From contig CM055870.1 of NCBI GenBank assembly GCA_029582165.1, forward strand, positions 3,435,332 through 3,499,331: a DNA stretch of 64,000 bases. Reading direction: 5' to 3'. This DNA comes from Portulaca oleracea. Lineage: Eukaryota; Streptophyta; Magnoliopsida; Caryophyllales; Portulacaceae. Every line of letters starts with the position of its first letter. The first letter of the stretch is position 1. The notes below the pieces were generated by a model that was not told the origin of the DNA, ran no database searches, and worked only from the letters and a program-made list of their open reading frames with translations. The translations under genes were made by a program, and so were the position numbers. This document shows, in pieces, positions 33,443 to 45,722 of the stretch.

Positions 33443-34852
33443 TATGCAACTTGTAGACTATCACTACCACTATTAGGAAGAATATCTTTCAGCAACCAAT
33501 CGGCCATAAGTTGATACGTATGTTGTGTTAAATGAATGCCGTCCCAATTCAATCGCTGGCTAGGATCTGGACAAACTGAAGCTCCATATGTACACCCCCT
33601 TTCACTTGGAATGAAATCATACTCATTATTTCCATTCGCACAGCATGCCTTGTACAATGCCTTTTCATCAAACCCTGCGCCATGCACAAACAATATATTC
33701 TCCTTAAATGTCTCCTCCTATTTAAATACTAATCCACATACTCTATTGTCAATCTGCCAACATTTGGATCCCCTAAATTGCGCTCAAACATGTCTTTCCT
33801 ATGAGATTGTTGTTGTTGTCGTATACTTTTCTACTTTAACTCAATAAATGTTTATGATTTGAATGTTCTTCGTTGACCGATTGTTTCTCACATAAAATAT
33901 TCACCCAAAATTATAATATTGTAGTTCTATGATAGTATTTTTTATTGTTGTGAATTTATTGATAGGTGTTTCACACAAGAGATGGTTGTAAATGTTAGAA
34001 GTTATAGTCAAAGTTTTCAATTTTTAGCTGACATGGAAGTCATAAAGGCACATAAAATAGGAAGGAGTATTAAACTAAGAACATATTTGGCTCCAAAATG
34101 GGAATTGAAGTAGGTGATTCATTTTCATCAAGGTCCACTTGATTTTTATCCTCCTTTGGTGTAGTAAGTCCGTACTAGAGATATAAACGTGTTAAATTGG
34201 CAAGGTTTGAACTTTGCTCAATAAAAAAAACTTGGTTTCAAGCTTACTAAACTTACAAGGTCAATGCTCAACTTGGGCTCTAATCAAATCGCTCAAACTC
34301 AAATTCGACCTGACTCTGTCTTTTTTATATTTTTGTTTAACTTAAAAAGTTTCCAAATTCAAAAGCAAAAATAAACTGAAATTTTAGATATTTATACAAC
34401 TTAACAACAACAAATTCATAAGAAAAACATGTTTGAGCCAAATTCAGGGATTCAAATGTAGGTCTTCTGTCCCTTATGAACTAAAGTTCATAAAGAGACT
34501 GATTGATGCACGAAAAGCATTAAAAAAAAACTACTTTTGAAAACAGTTTATATCCAACAGAAACACAATTGAAAAATCGTTGAATAGCCCGCGGAAAGGA
34601 AAGAAACCAAGAAGCTTGCGGGAAAAAGGAGTCACATACATGTTCAATCCAAGCAACCGAGAAAAAAGCTAAATGTATATAGACAACAAAATTGAATAGA
34701 AGACACAAGACAACAACCAAGGCAAAACACATTACCCTACTAGTAAACAACTTTTTGAATGAGTTGTTTGCCCTCAAAAAGCTATTTTTCACAGAACTAA
34801 TTGGATTAGCTTTTTGTATTAACTTTAAGTTGTTTGGTATTAAAATTAAATT

Positions 34853-35100
34853 AGCAAAATGATAAACATCTTGATGCACCATCTTGTATTTCATCTAAAT
34901 CACTCATAAAGTTAAATATAAGTATATTTAGATCATTATAAAAGTATGTTTCATTACTTTAAGGTTTATTATAACTTATAATCAACACAAAACAATTATT
35001 TATATTTTTCAATAAATATAAAGCTATGTATAACATGTGCATTTTCTACTATGATTGATAAAATTAGGTTATTATTTATATTTATATTCATCTTGTTAAC
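34853..35100. repeat. Dispersed AT-rich repeat, copy 1
   Basis: From AGCAAAATGATAAACATCTT onward this segment, in the last intron of the GDSL gene, matches the reverse complement of about 43840-44115. Shared blocks include AAATATAAGTATA, TTTCATTACTTT and TTGATAAAATTA. Its class and borders are unknown. Confidence 0.5.
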
Positions 35101-35376
35101 TCTAGTCATATAATGAATCAAGTTTTATGTAATATAATTTGGATAATATTAAGAAAAATTGATATTGAATAATAACAATAATAATAATATAACTACTATG
35201 AAATATTAAATATCATAAATTTATACTAAAGTAAATATATGCCATAATTATAAATTCTAATTCATTTTAAAACACTTGTAAAAATATATGGAAAAGGATT
35301 ATATTACTATGGTCATAAAAGAAAATTTACATGCTCACATTTTCACAAATGGTTAATTTTACCAAACAAATATTAA

Positions 35377-35515
35377 ATGCACCTGGAGCATGTGCTCCGG
35401 ATAGGTATGAGTGAACAATTACGCTATTGAGAGTGAAAAATGAGTTGGTACGAGTGAACAATTATGCTATTGAGAATGAACAGTGACCATATTTGGAGCA
35501 CGTGTTTAGGAACAT
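35377..35515. repeat. Short inverted-terminal repeat element, copy 2
   Basis: Second copy, inverted, of the 3089-3230 unit: GGAGCATGTGCTCC at the left, TTGGAGCACGTGTTTAGG at the right, with GAGTGAACAATTA motifs between. It lies in the last intron of the GDSL gene. Confidence 0.6.
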
Positions 35516-38192
35516 ATAATAAATTGCATGTGTTCTGCAAACAACTAACAAGTATAGCTAACAACAAACAACTAATTGCCAAACAAGGCCTTATAATAAG
35601 GTTTTACGTCAGGAATTTATATAAAAGTTAACACATGATTTTGTCCGCAACTAAAACCAGAAAATTAAAGAAATGTATCAAATTTATACTAAAATATTAA
35701 ATTCTAAGCATTTAAATGAGTGTAAAGTTTTTTATATCTGTGGAACATAACTTACATCTAAGATAAAATACTCAAATGATCATAATCGAGGTGGGCTTGA
35801 CGTCGTCTCAACAGACATCCAAGCGCAATTTTAGTCAAACTAAGCTTGGGTTAAACTCTGACCAAGTCAATCCAGAGGGATTTTTAAATTGGTTCAACTC
35901 TTTTACAACTCTACTCTCAATTTATGTTGAAAAAAGATTTAATGGTTTGAACTGAAATCTAATATAATTATTCATATGTCAAGAAAACATTGAAAAAACT
36001 TCAAATATTAATTCGAATATCTCATTCGATTAATATTTATTTCCACCTAAACTATTCAATTGATCTCAATGCTATACACAAGCAAAATATGAAATTGCTG
36101 TAAGAGGAAAAGAAAAGGTTTATTTAACCAACAAGATTTGATTTACTAACCAAGTGAAGGAGCTTGTTCAATTATTGACATCAATGCCATGTAGTAATCT
36201 CCATAGATTATGGCAACATCAAGGTGCTCCTGCTGAAGGTCTTCAATAGCATTTTGAAGTTGATCATTGTGAAACATTGCGAATTCATTCAAATTCTTTA
36301 GACAATTAAATTCATCATACATTATTCGATCGTCGGTTTTAAATAACGCAAGGTAAACCGTCATGCAACCAATAGGAAAGTTTCCCGGTACTATAATCCG
36401 TTTAGCACCAAGATCAATCAATTCCTGCAAGTATCATTTGATGAGTATCATGTAAACAATTAAAGAAATGGTTTTAGCGGTGCATTGAAATCTATGGAAT
36501 CAATTGGTGGAACAAGAAAACAATGTTTTCGGATGAAACCAACTCGGTGTTTGTGTACTAAAATTCAACATTTTTACGTTTTAGTGCGTTTTTGTGTAAT
36601 GCGATACAAATTTAAAGTACAATTTGCTATAACCCAAACACCTAAAACACACGTACACTACCATCCAATTTTTCTTTAATTTATCTATGACTGTTCCTAA
36701 AGTTACAAAATGATGAGTCTCACCTATTTATATCTCCATGTTACCTAGTTAGCATTGTTTAGACAATTTAGTTTTTTTTTTTTTGTGGGTAAGGTAAGTA
36801 AAATTACTTATCTTATTTATGTTTACTTGTTTTACCCTCTTACCAAACTGTACATATTTTTACACTATCTTAACTATCTCACAAATTATATATTTTAAAA
36901 TTTATATATTTTAATAAATGGTGGAATTTATCTTACTCACAAGTCACAATATTTGTTAATTTATAAAAATATATATTGAAAAATTCATATATCTATTAAT
37001 TAATGTGACGAGGTCGAGGGTAAAGAAGAGCGCATACTCTAACAGCGCTCACGATTGTCTCAACGACTTCAGGTACCAAGGCCCGGAGCTCTTCCATTGT
37101 TTTCTTTCCAAATGCTGCATAGTTGTAGTCATTACCTCCAATTTCTCCCATGAAAAATAGAGATTTGCCAAGTTTTTTCCTACATTCTACATATTAAAAT
37201 TGCACGCTTGAATCTCTGACAGCCATAAAAGCAACAATAGCAAATAAAAAAATATCAATGAATTAATAATATTGGTTTCGTCCTTCCATTGTTAAGCAGC
37301 ATAAAATCTTGTTTAAATCTTATATTAGATTAGAGGAAAGTTGAGGATTGTAGGGGATTGAACAAAGTCATATTGTCTTTGAATCCTCACTTAAAATCTC
37401 AATTCTAAATATTTTAAGGTAGCTCGTTTCAAGTACATCTTTAAATTAGGAACAAAATCTTTGAGCAAACCATGAGACCTAATTTAGGCAATAAAATTAA
37501 ATTTTGTGCCTTAGTAGCATGAATGTAGCTAAGGAATTTCCATGGTTATATGTTATACCTTTGAGTACTTATCTAGAATCATCAAGATGTTAATTTTTTT
37601 TAAAAAAAATTATCATATATAAAATTTATCATACTTTTATCGACATTATTGCAAAATTCATGATATTTTTAAAATTTATCAACCTTTTACACAAACTCAT
37701 TGCATCAAAATTGGTCTATTTTGATACATGTGATAGACTTAATTAAATAAATCCACCACGATATACGAGTAAATTTACCTGATGGAGTGGAACATGTTTT
37801 GCTGAGATGAGACTTGAACCAGTCAAGTTGGACCGAGAGAAAAGATGTTGCTCCGTATATGTCCTTAGCGGCTAAAGTTGAATCATTAAGTGCGGTTGCA
37901 CCGGCCACCGCAAAATTTACTCCATGTGTGAAGTTGCCATTCTTCCAAATATGGATCGAGTAAAGGAAGATTTAATGCCTGAGCTGTAATTATATTGTTT
38001 CACAAAGACAAACATATGAATAATATGATCAATACTCATTTATCTATCGAGGTCTGGGCTTCAGAAAACTCCGACGTGAATGCTCTTTGGGTTTAAAACG
38101 TGAAAACTGCAAAGACTCTTATTATTTTGCACAATTAAACTTAGGGGCTATTGCACTTTAAACCTGAGACTTCCTACTCAATCTAGTTCTTA

Positions 38193-38430
38193 TACTACTC
38201 CGTTTGTTTTCTTTTATATGTCATTCACGTTTTTTGAGTTCCATTTTTAATCAATAATTTCCCATATAATACTTTTGTAAAAAATACAATATTATACTTT
38301 TTTAATAGTACTTTCATTATGAACCTAATGATATTAATTTTGTTTGATGAATTATACAAACTAAGATATTAACGGTAAAAGTTTTTGACACAATTACCTA
38401 AGTGACACTTAAATAAAAATTGAGGTAGTA
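38193..38430. mobile_element. Stowaway-like MITE in GDSL intron 1
   Basis: Left end TACTACTCCGTTTGTTTTCT, right end TAAATAAAAATTGAGGTAGTA. Internal features (CAATAATTTCCCATATAATA, GATATTAACGGTAAAAGTTT) match the copy at 62146-62366. 238 bp, TA-flanked, non-coding. Confidence 0.7.
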
Positions 38431-39799
38431 TATGAAACCATCACAACCAAAAGCTACCAATGCCCCTGAGACCTGGTGGCCGAAGTTCATGACTCTAAAT
38501 ACGAGGTCAAGGGATCAATCATTGTTACCAACCAACAACAAGCAATAACAATATCAATCATCTCAACCAAAAACTTAACATTTTCTTAAATTACAAAAGG
38601 GAGTACTTGCTCTTCACTATTAATTTCCAATGAGCTTAAGCAGAGATTATTAGTTTCCAATGACCTTAAGTGAATCGATAATTTCTTATATAATATTTTA
38701 TTAGCAATTACAGTATTACACTGTTATGATAGTATTTATCGTTATAAATCTAGTGACAGTAGTTTTATATAACAACAAGTCATTGTATATATTGAGAAAT
38801 TAATGGTCAAAATTTTTAAAGTTTGACAGTATAAATTTCAAAGATAATAATTAATATGGAACAAAATGTGTAAATACTTTACCGAAAAAGTCAATCATAA
38901 GAAGACCATTTGAGCAGCGGCCAGTAGCACGATGATCAAAGAAGTCTTGACCGTAGGGGGGCTTGCCACAGTCGGTACCCGAAAGATATACAAGATTGCC
39001 ATTATCATTAATGGAGTCTCCAAATTGATATATAGCATCATAGGGAGGCTTGTCTAAGAGTGAAAAAGCATTGATACCATAGACATGAATGCTAAGGAGA
39101 GGGTATAAAACAAAGAGGACAACACAGTACACCTCCTTTGGAAACTTTGGCCAACCCATTTTTAGTTGATCATGTAGCCTCTATGGTTGCCCTGAATATG
39201 AAGCCTATATATGCATATAAGTGGTTAACACATAATTATCATTGTATGAAGTCAGGATAATGATTGATTAAGTAAAAGTCAAGATGTGAGCTTTCCAACC
39301 AGAAAAATAATAAAAATAAAGGTGAAGATGAGGATATTGATCAAGTAATAATCTTATTATATTGTTTACTTTTCCCCTGAAAACGACGTCCATTTGTTTT
39401 GAAATTAACTTATTCGGGCACATGAGTTGAGCATGTATATTTGTTTAAGCAGACAACTGTGTCAAAAGTTCAAGCAAAAAATTGTTGGGGTGTGCCACTG
39501 CCACACATCTTTTTTAACTGATTGGCGGGGCACAATTTTTCTATAATATATTCTCGGGTGACATTATATCTAACTAAATGACTCAAGGGTGACATTCCGG
39601 CTATTTTGACTGAAATCTGACGAGTTATGTTGAAAAAGACGAAGATACCCTTATTTATCTATTTAATTTAAATTTATCTACCCTTCCTCCATTTTCCTCT
39701 CTTTCCCTCCCCCTCTTCCTCCACCCTCTTGAAGCTCAGTCGAAAACAATGGTCATGTCACGTGAGTCTTAATGATCCCCATATATTTTATGAATTAAA

Positions 39800-40700
39800 G
39801 ACAATCAGGACCCTATATTTTAGTGTAATAATTGTAAGGGCTCTATATTTTGAAAAATAACTATCAGGACCCTATATTATGAAGTAATAATTTCTGGGCG
39901 ACAATTGAACTTTTCATATTTGCACTTTAGTCCTTGCTTTGAGTAGTCTTGAGCAAAGAGAGAAATTGGGAGTCACCATTTCTCCATAAGCAAGCTTCTT
40001 TGATGATCTTAGAAGTCTAGTTCTCATTAAGCATTTCCATTGTAATATTTCCATTTTCAAGCTTTCAATAAAAGAAGTTTCCCAGTAGAGAACGTTATCC
40101 AATTGAACCTTATGCTTTAAATATTATAATTTCTTGATTAAAGTTCCACTATCCTTTAAAAACTAAATAGACTGAATTAGTGACTACGGTCTGAGGTAGG
40201 AAACGAAATAGATCTGTGTTGTGCTTGATCTAAGGTTGGCGGGGTTGAGATTAGCCATCTCTGTAAACTGGAAGCTGAAGAACGCCAGAGATCCAACGCA
40301 ACTAAGTTCAGGTAACGGTGAAAACTCACTAATTAAGTTTAATTAATTTTGCTAAGCATGGTGGGCCTATAACCATAGAAAATATAATATTTAAGGTATA
40401 AGTAGTAGATTGTGATAATTACTACCATTAAAGTCTTTATAAAAGAGTTAAGAGTGTTTATTTGAGCTTGTTTGTATAAAAACCTCAAAAAGTCAGATAT
40501 TTGCAAAAAGGTCCCTATCTGAGGCCCTTCTCTATAAATATAAAAGTTTTTGGCACCTTGGAGTTAGTTTCTGATAAAAAGGAAGACCCTAATAATTATT
40601 ACCGAAAAAGGAAGGCACCTGAAAGTATTTTGTGAAAATAGGAGGCCCTTAAAATAATTACACCAAAATAAGAGGTCCTTTTAATCTTAATTTGTATATT
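39800..40700. mobile_element. Mutator-like element candidate
   Basis: The left arm (about 39805-39893) has AGGACCCTATATTTTAGTGT, then ATTGTAAGGGCTCTATATTT and CTATCAGGACCC. The right arm (about 40560-40695), read in reverse complement, has AGGACCTCTTATTTTGGTGT, then TTTTAAGGGCCTCCTATTTT and CTTTCAGGTGCC in the same order and spacing. Long degenerate inverted ends made of GGACCCTATATTTT-type units are common in plant MULEs. The interior holds a short unrecognised minus-strand frame (40102-39914). Exact ends and the target duplication were not established. Confidence 0.45.
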
Positions 40701-40808
40701 TTATTATTTGGAATCCTTCATGGTAAATTTACTTCTTCGACCATCTTTTAAGGTCAATAATCCTAATTACAATATCATCGTATATGTTTCATCTTTTGAT
40801 AAGGAATG

Positions 40809-41040
40809 ATGATTTACAAGGAGATCTTGTACCCCACAACTCGACAAGTATGAAGTACCCGCCCAGCCCCAACTTTGCATCTGCATTTACGCCCATTGAT
40901 CCAGAGGTTCAAGTTTAGGCCCATTTATTCTAACTGGGCCAAACATGGCCTCGTTTTAGTGAGGATGAGGGCTTTGATTAAAAAAAGAAAAAAACAATTG
41001 ATTTATCACAAGTTTGTTTGTAGAGCCACTTGTACGTGTG
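40809..41040. repeat. Chimeric duplicated segment
   Basis: The first part (AATGATGATTTACAAGGAGATCTTGTACCCC, given here as its core GATCTTGTACCCCACAACTC) matches about 46140-46195, just upstream of the TORTIFOLIA1-like gene. The second part (from CCCAGCCCCAACTTTGCATC, with CATTGATCCAGAGG and TGGGCCAAACATGGCC) matches 29952-30100. One locus thus joins pieces of two others. No coding signal. Confidence 0.55.
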
Positions 41041-41705
41041 TTTATTAAAAAAAAATTATTACGAAAGTATCTTCAAGACTTCAAGGTAATGTATAGAGGA
41101 ATATGATATAACAGTATTATCTCTAGAGTCTAGATTTGTTCAGAGAGACCGACAATTTTATTCAAATGTTTTCTATGTTAAGGTATTGTTTTATCCTTTT
41201 TTTAATTTTCCTAACATTTTTTTTGTTTTGGTGTTTTGCATTGTTTTTTTTATTACTCAAGTTAAATAAGTTAAAAGGTTGACATTAAAAGATGCAACGA
41301 ACTACAGAAGCAATCGTAAAACAGCAAAATGAAACAGTTTTAAAAAAATGTAATTTAAACAGCAGTATAATAAAGACAAAAATAAAAAAGAAAAGAAAGC
41401 AATATACTCAAATCCGGTGTTTATCTTAACTTAAGGCATGGCAGCATTACTAGCGTAGACATATCTTAACAACGACATAGAAATTAAGAAGTTGACCGTT
41501 ATACCAGGTTTTTATGGGAGATACATTAGATTCTTAATTAGTTTCATCATGTGATTGATGATCATGAGATATAATTAGTTGACTTTATGTGTTCCACCTT
41601 CAATTAATTGTCACGTGAGTTATCAGTTATTGATGTACAACAACGTTCAGGTTTGTCATTTTTGCAAGGTTTGGTAATTATACACAAGTTTTTTGAATCC
41701 ACTCG

Positions 41706-42349
41706 CGGTCTGTTTAGTGAGTGAAATAAGAATGAAATTACTATGAAATAAGTTTTAATTCCTATTTTTCTTGTTTGAAGAACATAAAATGAAATGAAAT
41801 TATAATCCCTTCAGGTTTCTTATTCATCCCAAATGGGAGGAATTAGAACCCTTCTAAATATGAGAGATATCAAATCTATCCCTCTCCATTATTTTTTTAA
41901 AAATAATTAATTCTTCTCTTCCCTAGATCTCTGGTTATAACAATGGTGAGAAGAAGGTTTGTCAATTGTCATTCTTCTATAGAGCACCATCGCCAGAGAG
42001 CATGCTGGTGAAGATCCCGCCGACCTTTTCCACTTCGTCGGCGATGTCGCCGAAGACCTTGTGTGGCCTTCCAATTTCGAATCTAGAGAGAGAGTCGCCG
42101 ACAGAGGGAGGGAGGGAGATGTGGTGGCGGCTGTCAAATGTGATGGGAAGCCCGACAATTTCAACCGCCTAGCGGGGGGCTTCAACGACGTCGGAGATGA
42201 TTCCGAGGGTGGCAAAGGCGACGTCGGAGAGTGGGGGTGGATGGCTGTGGGTGTGGGTGTCGGTGTTGGTGGTGGGGATTTAGGTATTGTCGATGGAAGA
42301 TGCCAGAATGGTGGGATAACAACGAGGGATTGAGAGTAAAGGTGTTAGA

Positions 42350-42386
<37 letters not shown>

Positions 42387-42503
42387 TCATTCTTTTTTCT
42401 CACCAAACACTTTGTATTTTTAAAATCAAATTCCATATTCAATCCTCTAGATATCTAATTTCTTACTCAACCAATTCTTTTTTTTCCCCTCTAAACATGC
42501 CCT
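41706..42503. mobile_element. Possible non-autonomous DNA transposon carrying GC-rich coding-like sequence
   Basis: The left end, near GGTCTGTTTAGTGAGTGAAA, resembles the reverse complement of the right end (GGCATGTTTAGAGGGGAAAA). Both arms are AT-rich and end-matched by AGAATGAAAT motifs. The centre (about 41940-42335) is much more GC-rich, with overlapping open frames on both strands, and looks like a captured gene piece. I do not recognise its source. An (ATT)n tract of about 45 bp (42345-42387) adjoins it. The target duplication is unclear. Confidence 0.4.
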
Positions 42504-42843
42504 CAAAGTATTCACATATATACATTTAGATGGTTTCACCTCAGTAAAAATTAATATTCATGGAAAAACTAATTCTATAATATCCTTAAAATAATCTTCA
42601 AAAAACTGACACGTAAATAAGCAACAAAACCAACTTCAAATAGTAACTTTTATTAGCACTGAAATACTAAAATATTGGGAGCCCTAATTAGAGTTCAGAC
42701 AAATATTACTATTTACTGGAGACTAATTCTATAAAACCGTCAAAAGAATTTTTTTTTTCCCTAGATCATTTTAAAGATGAAAATCTTTGGAAGAAACAAG
42801 TCAAATGACAAATTCAATAAATTCTAAAAAGCTAGAAGTCTTA

Positions 42844-43036
42844 GGCCCTGTTTTTTTATACGGTACCGCTGCAGTGTGTTAAATTGCGGTTAGTTGTGGT
42901 AAGTTATGATGGAAATAATAAATTTATGTAAAACTTTTTGAAATTTATTAAAAAGGTAAATGGTAAGTTGTGGTGGATTGTGGTGAATTGTGGTCACTTG
43001 CGGCGCACCGTGCGGTACCGTATAAAAGAATGGGGC
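42844..43036. mobile_element. Tourist-like MITE
   Basis: Left end GGCCCTGTTTTTTTATACGG, right end CCGTATAAAAGAATGGGGCA, almost perfect inverted repeats extending through GGTACCG. Internal units TTGTGGTGGATTGTGGTG. 193 bp; the target duplication is unclear. Confidence 0.75.
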
Positions 43037-44476
43037 ATAAACTATTAGATAACCCAGACAAACAAATATCCTGCCATTTATTTATGGAAATCTTTATACT
43101 AAAAGTATCAGAACTATATTATTATCCACTTTATCTTAATTTTATCTACTACAAATTTATAATAGATTAAATTCTATTACTTCATATGTATTTATAGAGG
43201 GAATAGGATGAACCCATCTCGAATATTCATTTGCTGATAAAAGGAATAAATTAGGGGAGTCGATCTCATTGAAGGGTGAGTGTGATGATAATACATTTCA
43301 CCAAATCTTAATGTGCCCGTGCATTGCCAATAAATAAATATGCATAATGATGATGGATGTGGTATAATATGGAGCAACGATGGTGCCGTACGGCTTGGTG
43401 AGTATACAGTATTACAGTTGAATCTTGTTGACAAATTAGAGGCAAGTACAAAGTATCAATTTGGTGACAATGGTTGAACAAAGCTTTGACAGATCGATCT
43501 AGCTCACACTTAACATTATATTGCAACCTCACTAAAGTTGGTGTGGGCAAACTAGTGGTTAGTTGTCCCAAATTTAATAAGCTTAGCTGCTTAAACAAAC
43601 ACAAATTAATTAAAAAAAAGGAAATCTAGTAAGCATAGTAAATCTTTTTTTGTACTAATATTGCATGCCTTACTATAATATTAGATTTGTATAATCTCAA
43701 TATTGAATTCTTATTTTATATATATATGGACAATACATATCTTGACTTAAAATGATTAATAATCATCTTAAATTGTCCGTATTTCATATTTTTGTAAATT
43801 TTAATAATATTTTTTTCTGATAATTATATATATATTGATCAACTATAAGAGTATAATACTTATTAGCTATGTCAAAAATGTAAATAATAGCTTAATTTTA
43901 TCAATTATGGGAAAAAATGTACATTTTATGCATAATTTTATATTTATGAAAAAATATAAATAAATAATTATTTTTATATTATTTATAAGTTGTAATAATC
44001 AAAGTAATGAAATATACCTTTATAATGATTTAAGTATACTTATATTTAATTTTATAAGTAATTTGAATGAAATCCAAGATAGTTATTATGTTAAGATATT
44101 TATCATTTTGCTATATATATAAGCAAAGACAAGGCTTGGCTGGAAGGTGAGGAGGGCCAACTTACATGGGTCGATAGTCAAAGTCCATCAAATAATAGAA
44201 AATTAAATTTAAAAAATACTTAAACTTTTGACCATAGTAACCAATATTTTAACCGCTTGAACTAATCGCTATTAGCCTATTATCATTAATTACATTAACT
44301 AATATACATTTATTTTAAGTTTGGGGGACAATGGCCACCTCTTGCCCACAAATAGTTTCATCCCTATATATAATTAAGTATTAGTTTGTCACTTTAATTT
44401 AGTAGGAGGATATGGTGATAAAGTTTATTTTTTTTCAACTTATGAAAAATAACCCATTGATGGACGCCTTATATTT
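43037..44476. other. AT-rich spacer with a dispersed repeat
   Basis: No gene was recognised. About 43840-44115 is the inverted partner of the repeat at 34853-35100. The short frames near 43192-43604 show no recognisable domain. Confidence 0.5.
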
Positions 44477-45194
44477 GGGGTTTTTTGCTTTTTGGACCCT
44501 GTATTTTGGGGGTATTTACATTATGGACCCCCATGTTTCAAAGTTTGCAATTTGAACCCTGTACTTTGATTCCGGCAACACTTTGGACATAACTAGAGGG
44601 GTCCGATCAAAAGAGGCCCTTATTGTAGTTTGAACGATTTTTCTTTCCAAAATTGCCCCTAGATTATTTTTGAACTGCCCAAGTTACCCTTGAATTGCAG
44701 AGGACATTGGCAAAATCTGGAAGGAAGAAACCCAGCAAAAGAAACTTACTCTTCTTCGCCATCGTCGTTGCATCTCTACCTTCTAACCAATTCCCCCATC
44801 AACAAAAACAAACAACAATGGCGCCCTGCTTGTTCGATACCCAGATACCCACAACAGAAAACCCCAGAAAATCTAGATTGATGAACAATTGATCGATCCC
44901 CTGGTAAATTCGCAGAGAAAAAATAGCAAAACAACCAAATCCCCAACCCAGAAACGAGAATTGATACATTCGATATTCTTACATTGAGGATTGTCACAAA
45001 TAACCCCACAAAAATTCAATACAATCACTGAATCATCACAGAAAAGCGATTTTCCAATCAAGAACAAACCAAATGAATCATATCAAACAATGCCATATTA
45101 AATAAGCAACAACCCCAAAGTTCATACTACTAGCAGAAATCAATTCACTTGCAATAAACCAAATCCCTAGATTATCAACAACCCCAAAGTTCAT

Positions 45195-45545
45195 ACTGCT
45201 CCCCAATTCGCTTATCCACAAAGACGGAAGCTTTCCCACTCTGTTCATATTCCTTGAGCAACGTCTTCTTCCTCTGTCATCAACAACAGAAACCAAACTA
45301 AACTTCAACAGAAATTTCAACCAACAATTAGAGTCAGACATAGAAAATAAAGAGATTGTGAGTACCTTATCAATGGCGCGAATTCTGGCTTGACCAATTC
45401 GGATGTCTTCGCCTTTGCGCTTCTTGCCGAGGATGTCGAACTTGCGGCGGGACCAGATGGTCTCGAAAGGGTTCTCCTTTGGGGCGGATTTGACCTTCAT
45501 TGCGACCGCGTTTGGATCGGACTTCTTCTTGCTCTTCTTCTTGCA
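45195..45545 (-). pseudogene. NOP14-like gene fragment (exons 1 and 2) inside the Pack-MULE
   Basis: NOP14 is a nucleolar factor for 18S rRNA processing and 40S assembly. On the minus strand, KKKSKKKSDPNAVAMKVKSA is followed by NPFETIWSRRKFDILGKKRK and ARIRAIDK, ending at a normal donor (AAG|gtactc, 45366). After an intron of about 93 bp, the acceptor at 45274 opens RKKTLLKEYEQSGKASVFVD and KRIGEQ. This is the conserved NOP14 N-terminus. Similarity stops at about 45195, where a TGA soon follows. In the NOP14 frame, a TGA just upstream of the Lys-rich stretch removes the usual start, leaving Met of MKVKSAP as the first possible one. Less than a tenth of the protein is present. The retained intron shows that the fragment came from genomic DNA, not from an mRNA copy. 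Confidence 0.88.
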
Positions 45546-45664
45546 AATTCAGAACCCATCATCGCTACATACATAAAAATGGGAAATTGGATTATAATGA
45601 GCATAACTATAAGTATGGAGAGAGAGAAGAGGAAGAAGAAGAAAGAAGCAACAGTAACAGTAAC

Positions 45665-45722
45665 AACAGCAGAAGAAGAAGAAGAAGAAGAAGAAGAAGA
45701 AGAAGAAGAAGAAGAAGAAGAG
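45665..45722. repeat. (GAA)n microsatellite
   Basis: About 58 bp of GAA/AGA units inside the Pack-MULE, upstream of the NOP14-like fragment. Poly-Glu, poly-Arg and poly-Ser frames over it are artefacts of the repeat. Confidence 0.9.

Larger units (their letters stand above)
33442..39159 (-). pseudogene. GDSL esterase/lipase, frameshifted in exon 2
   Basis: Secreted SGNH/GDSL-type lipase family member. Five exons: 39159-38883, 37983-37779, 37186-37038, 36424-36151 and 33674-33442. A hydrophobic signal peptide (YCVVLFVLYPLLSIHVYG) precedes block I, FGDSINDNGN (Ser nucleophile). GGNDYN supplies the block III Gly/Asn residues, and NWDGIHLT supplies the block V Asp and His. All splice junctions join in phase. 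The exons sum to 1138 bp, which is not a multiple of three. In exon 2 the frame breaks near 37943-37948: after DPYL the conserved motif continues as KNGNFTHGVNFAVAG only in another frame, as expected from loss of two bases. Adding two bases would give 380 codons, the normal size. It is therefore a recently broken gene, or the break is an assembly error. The last intron is expanded by repeats. Confidence 0.85.
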
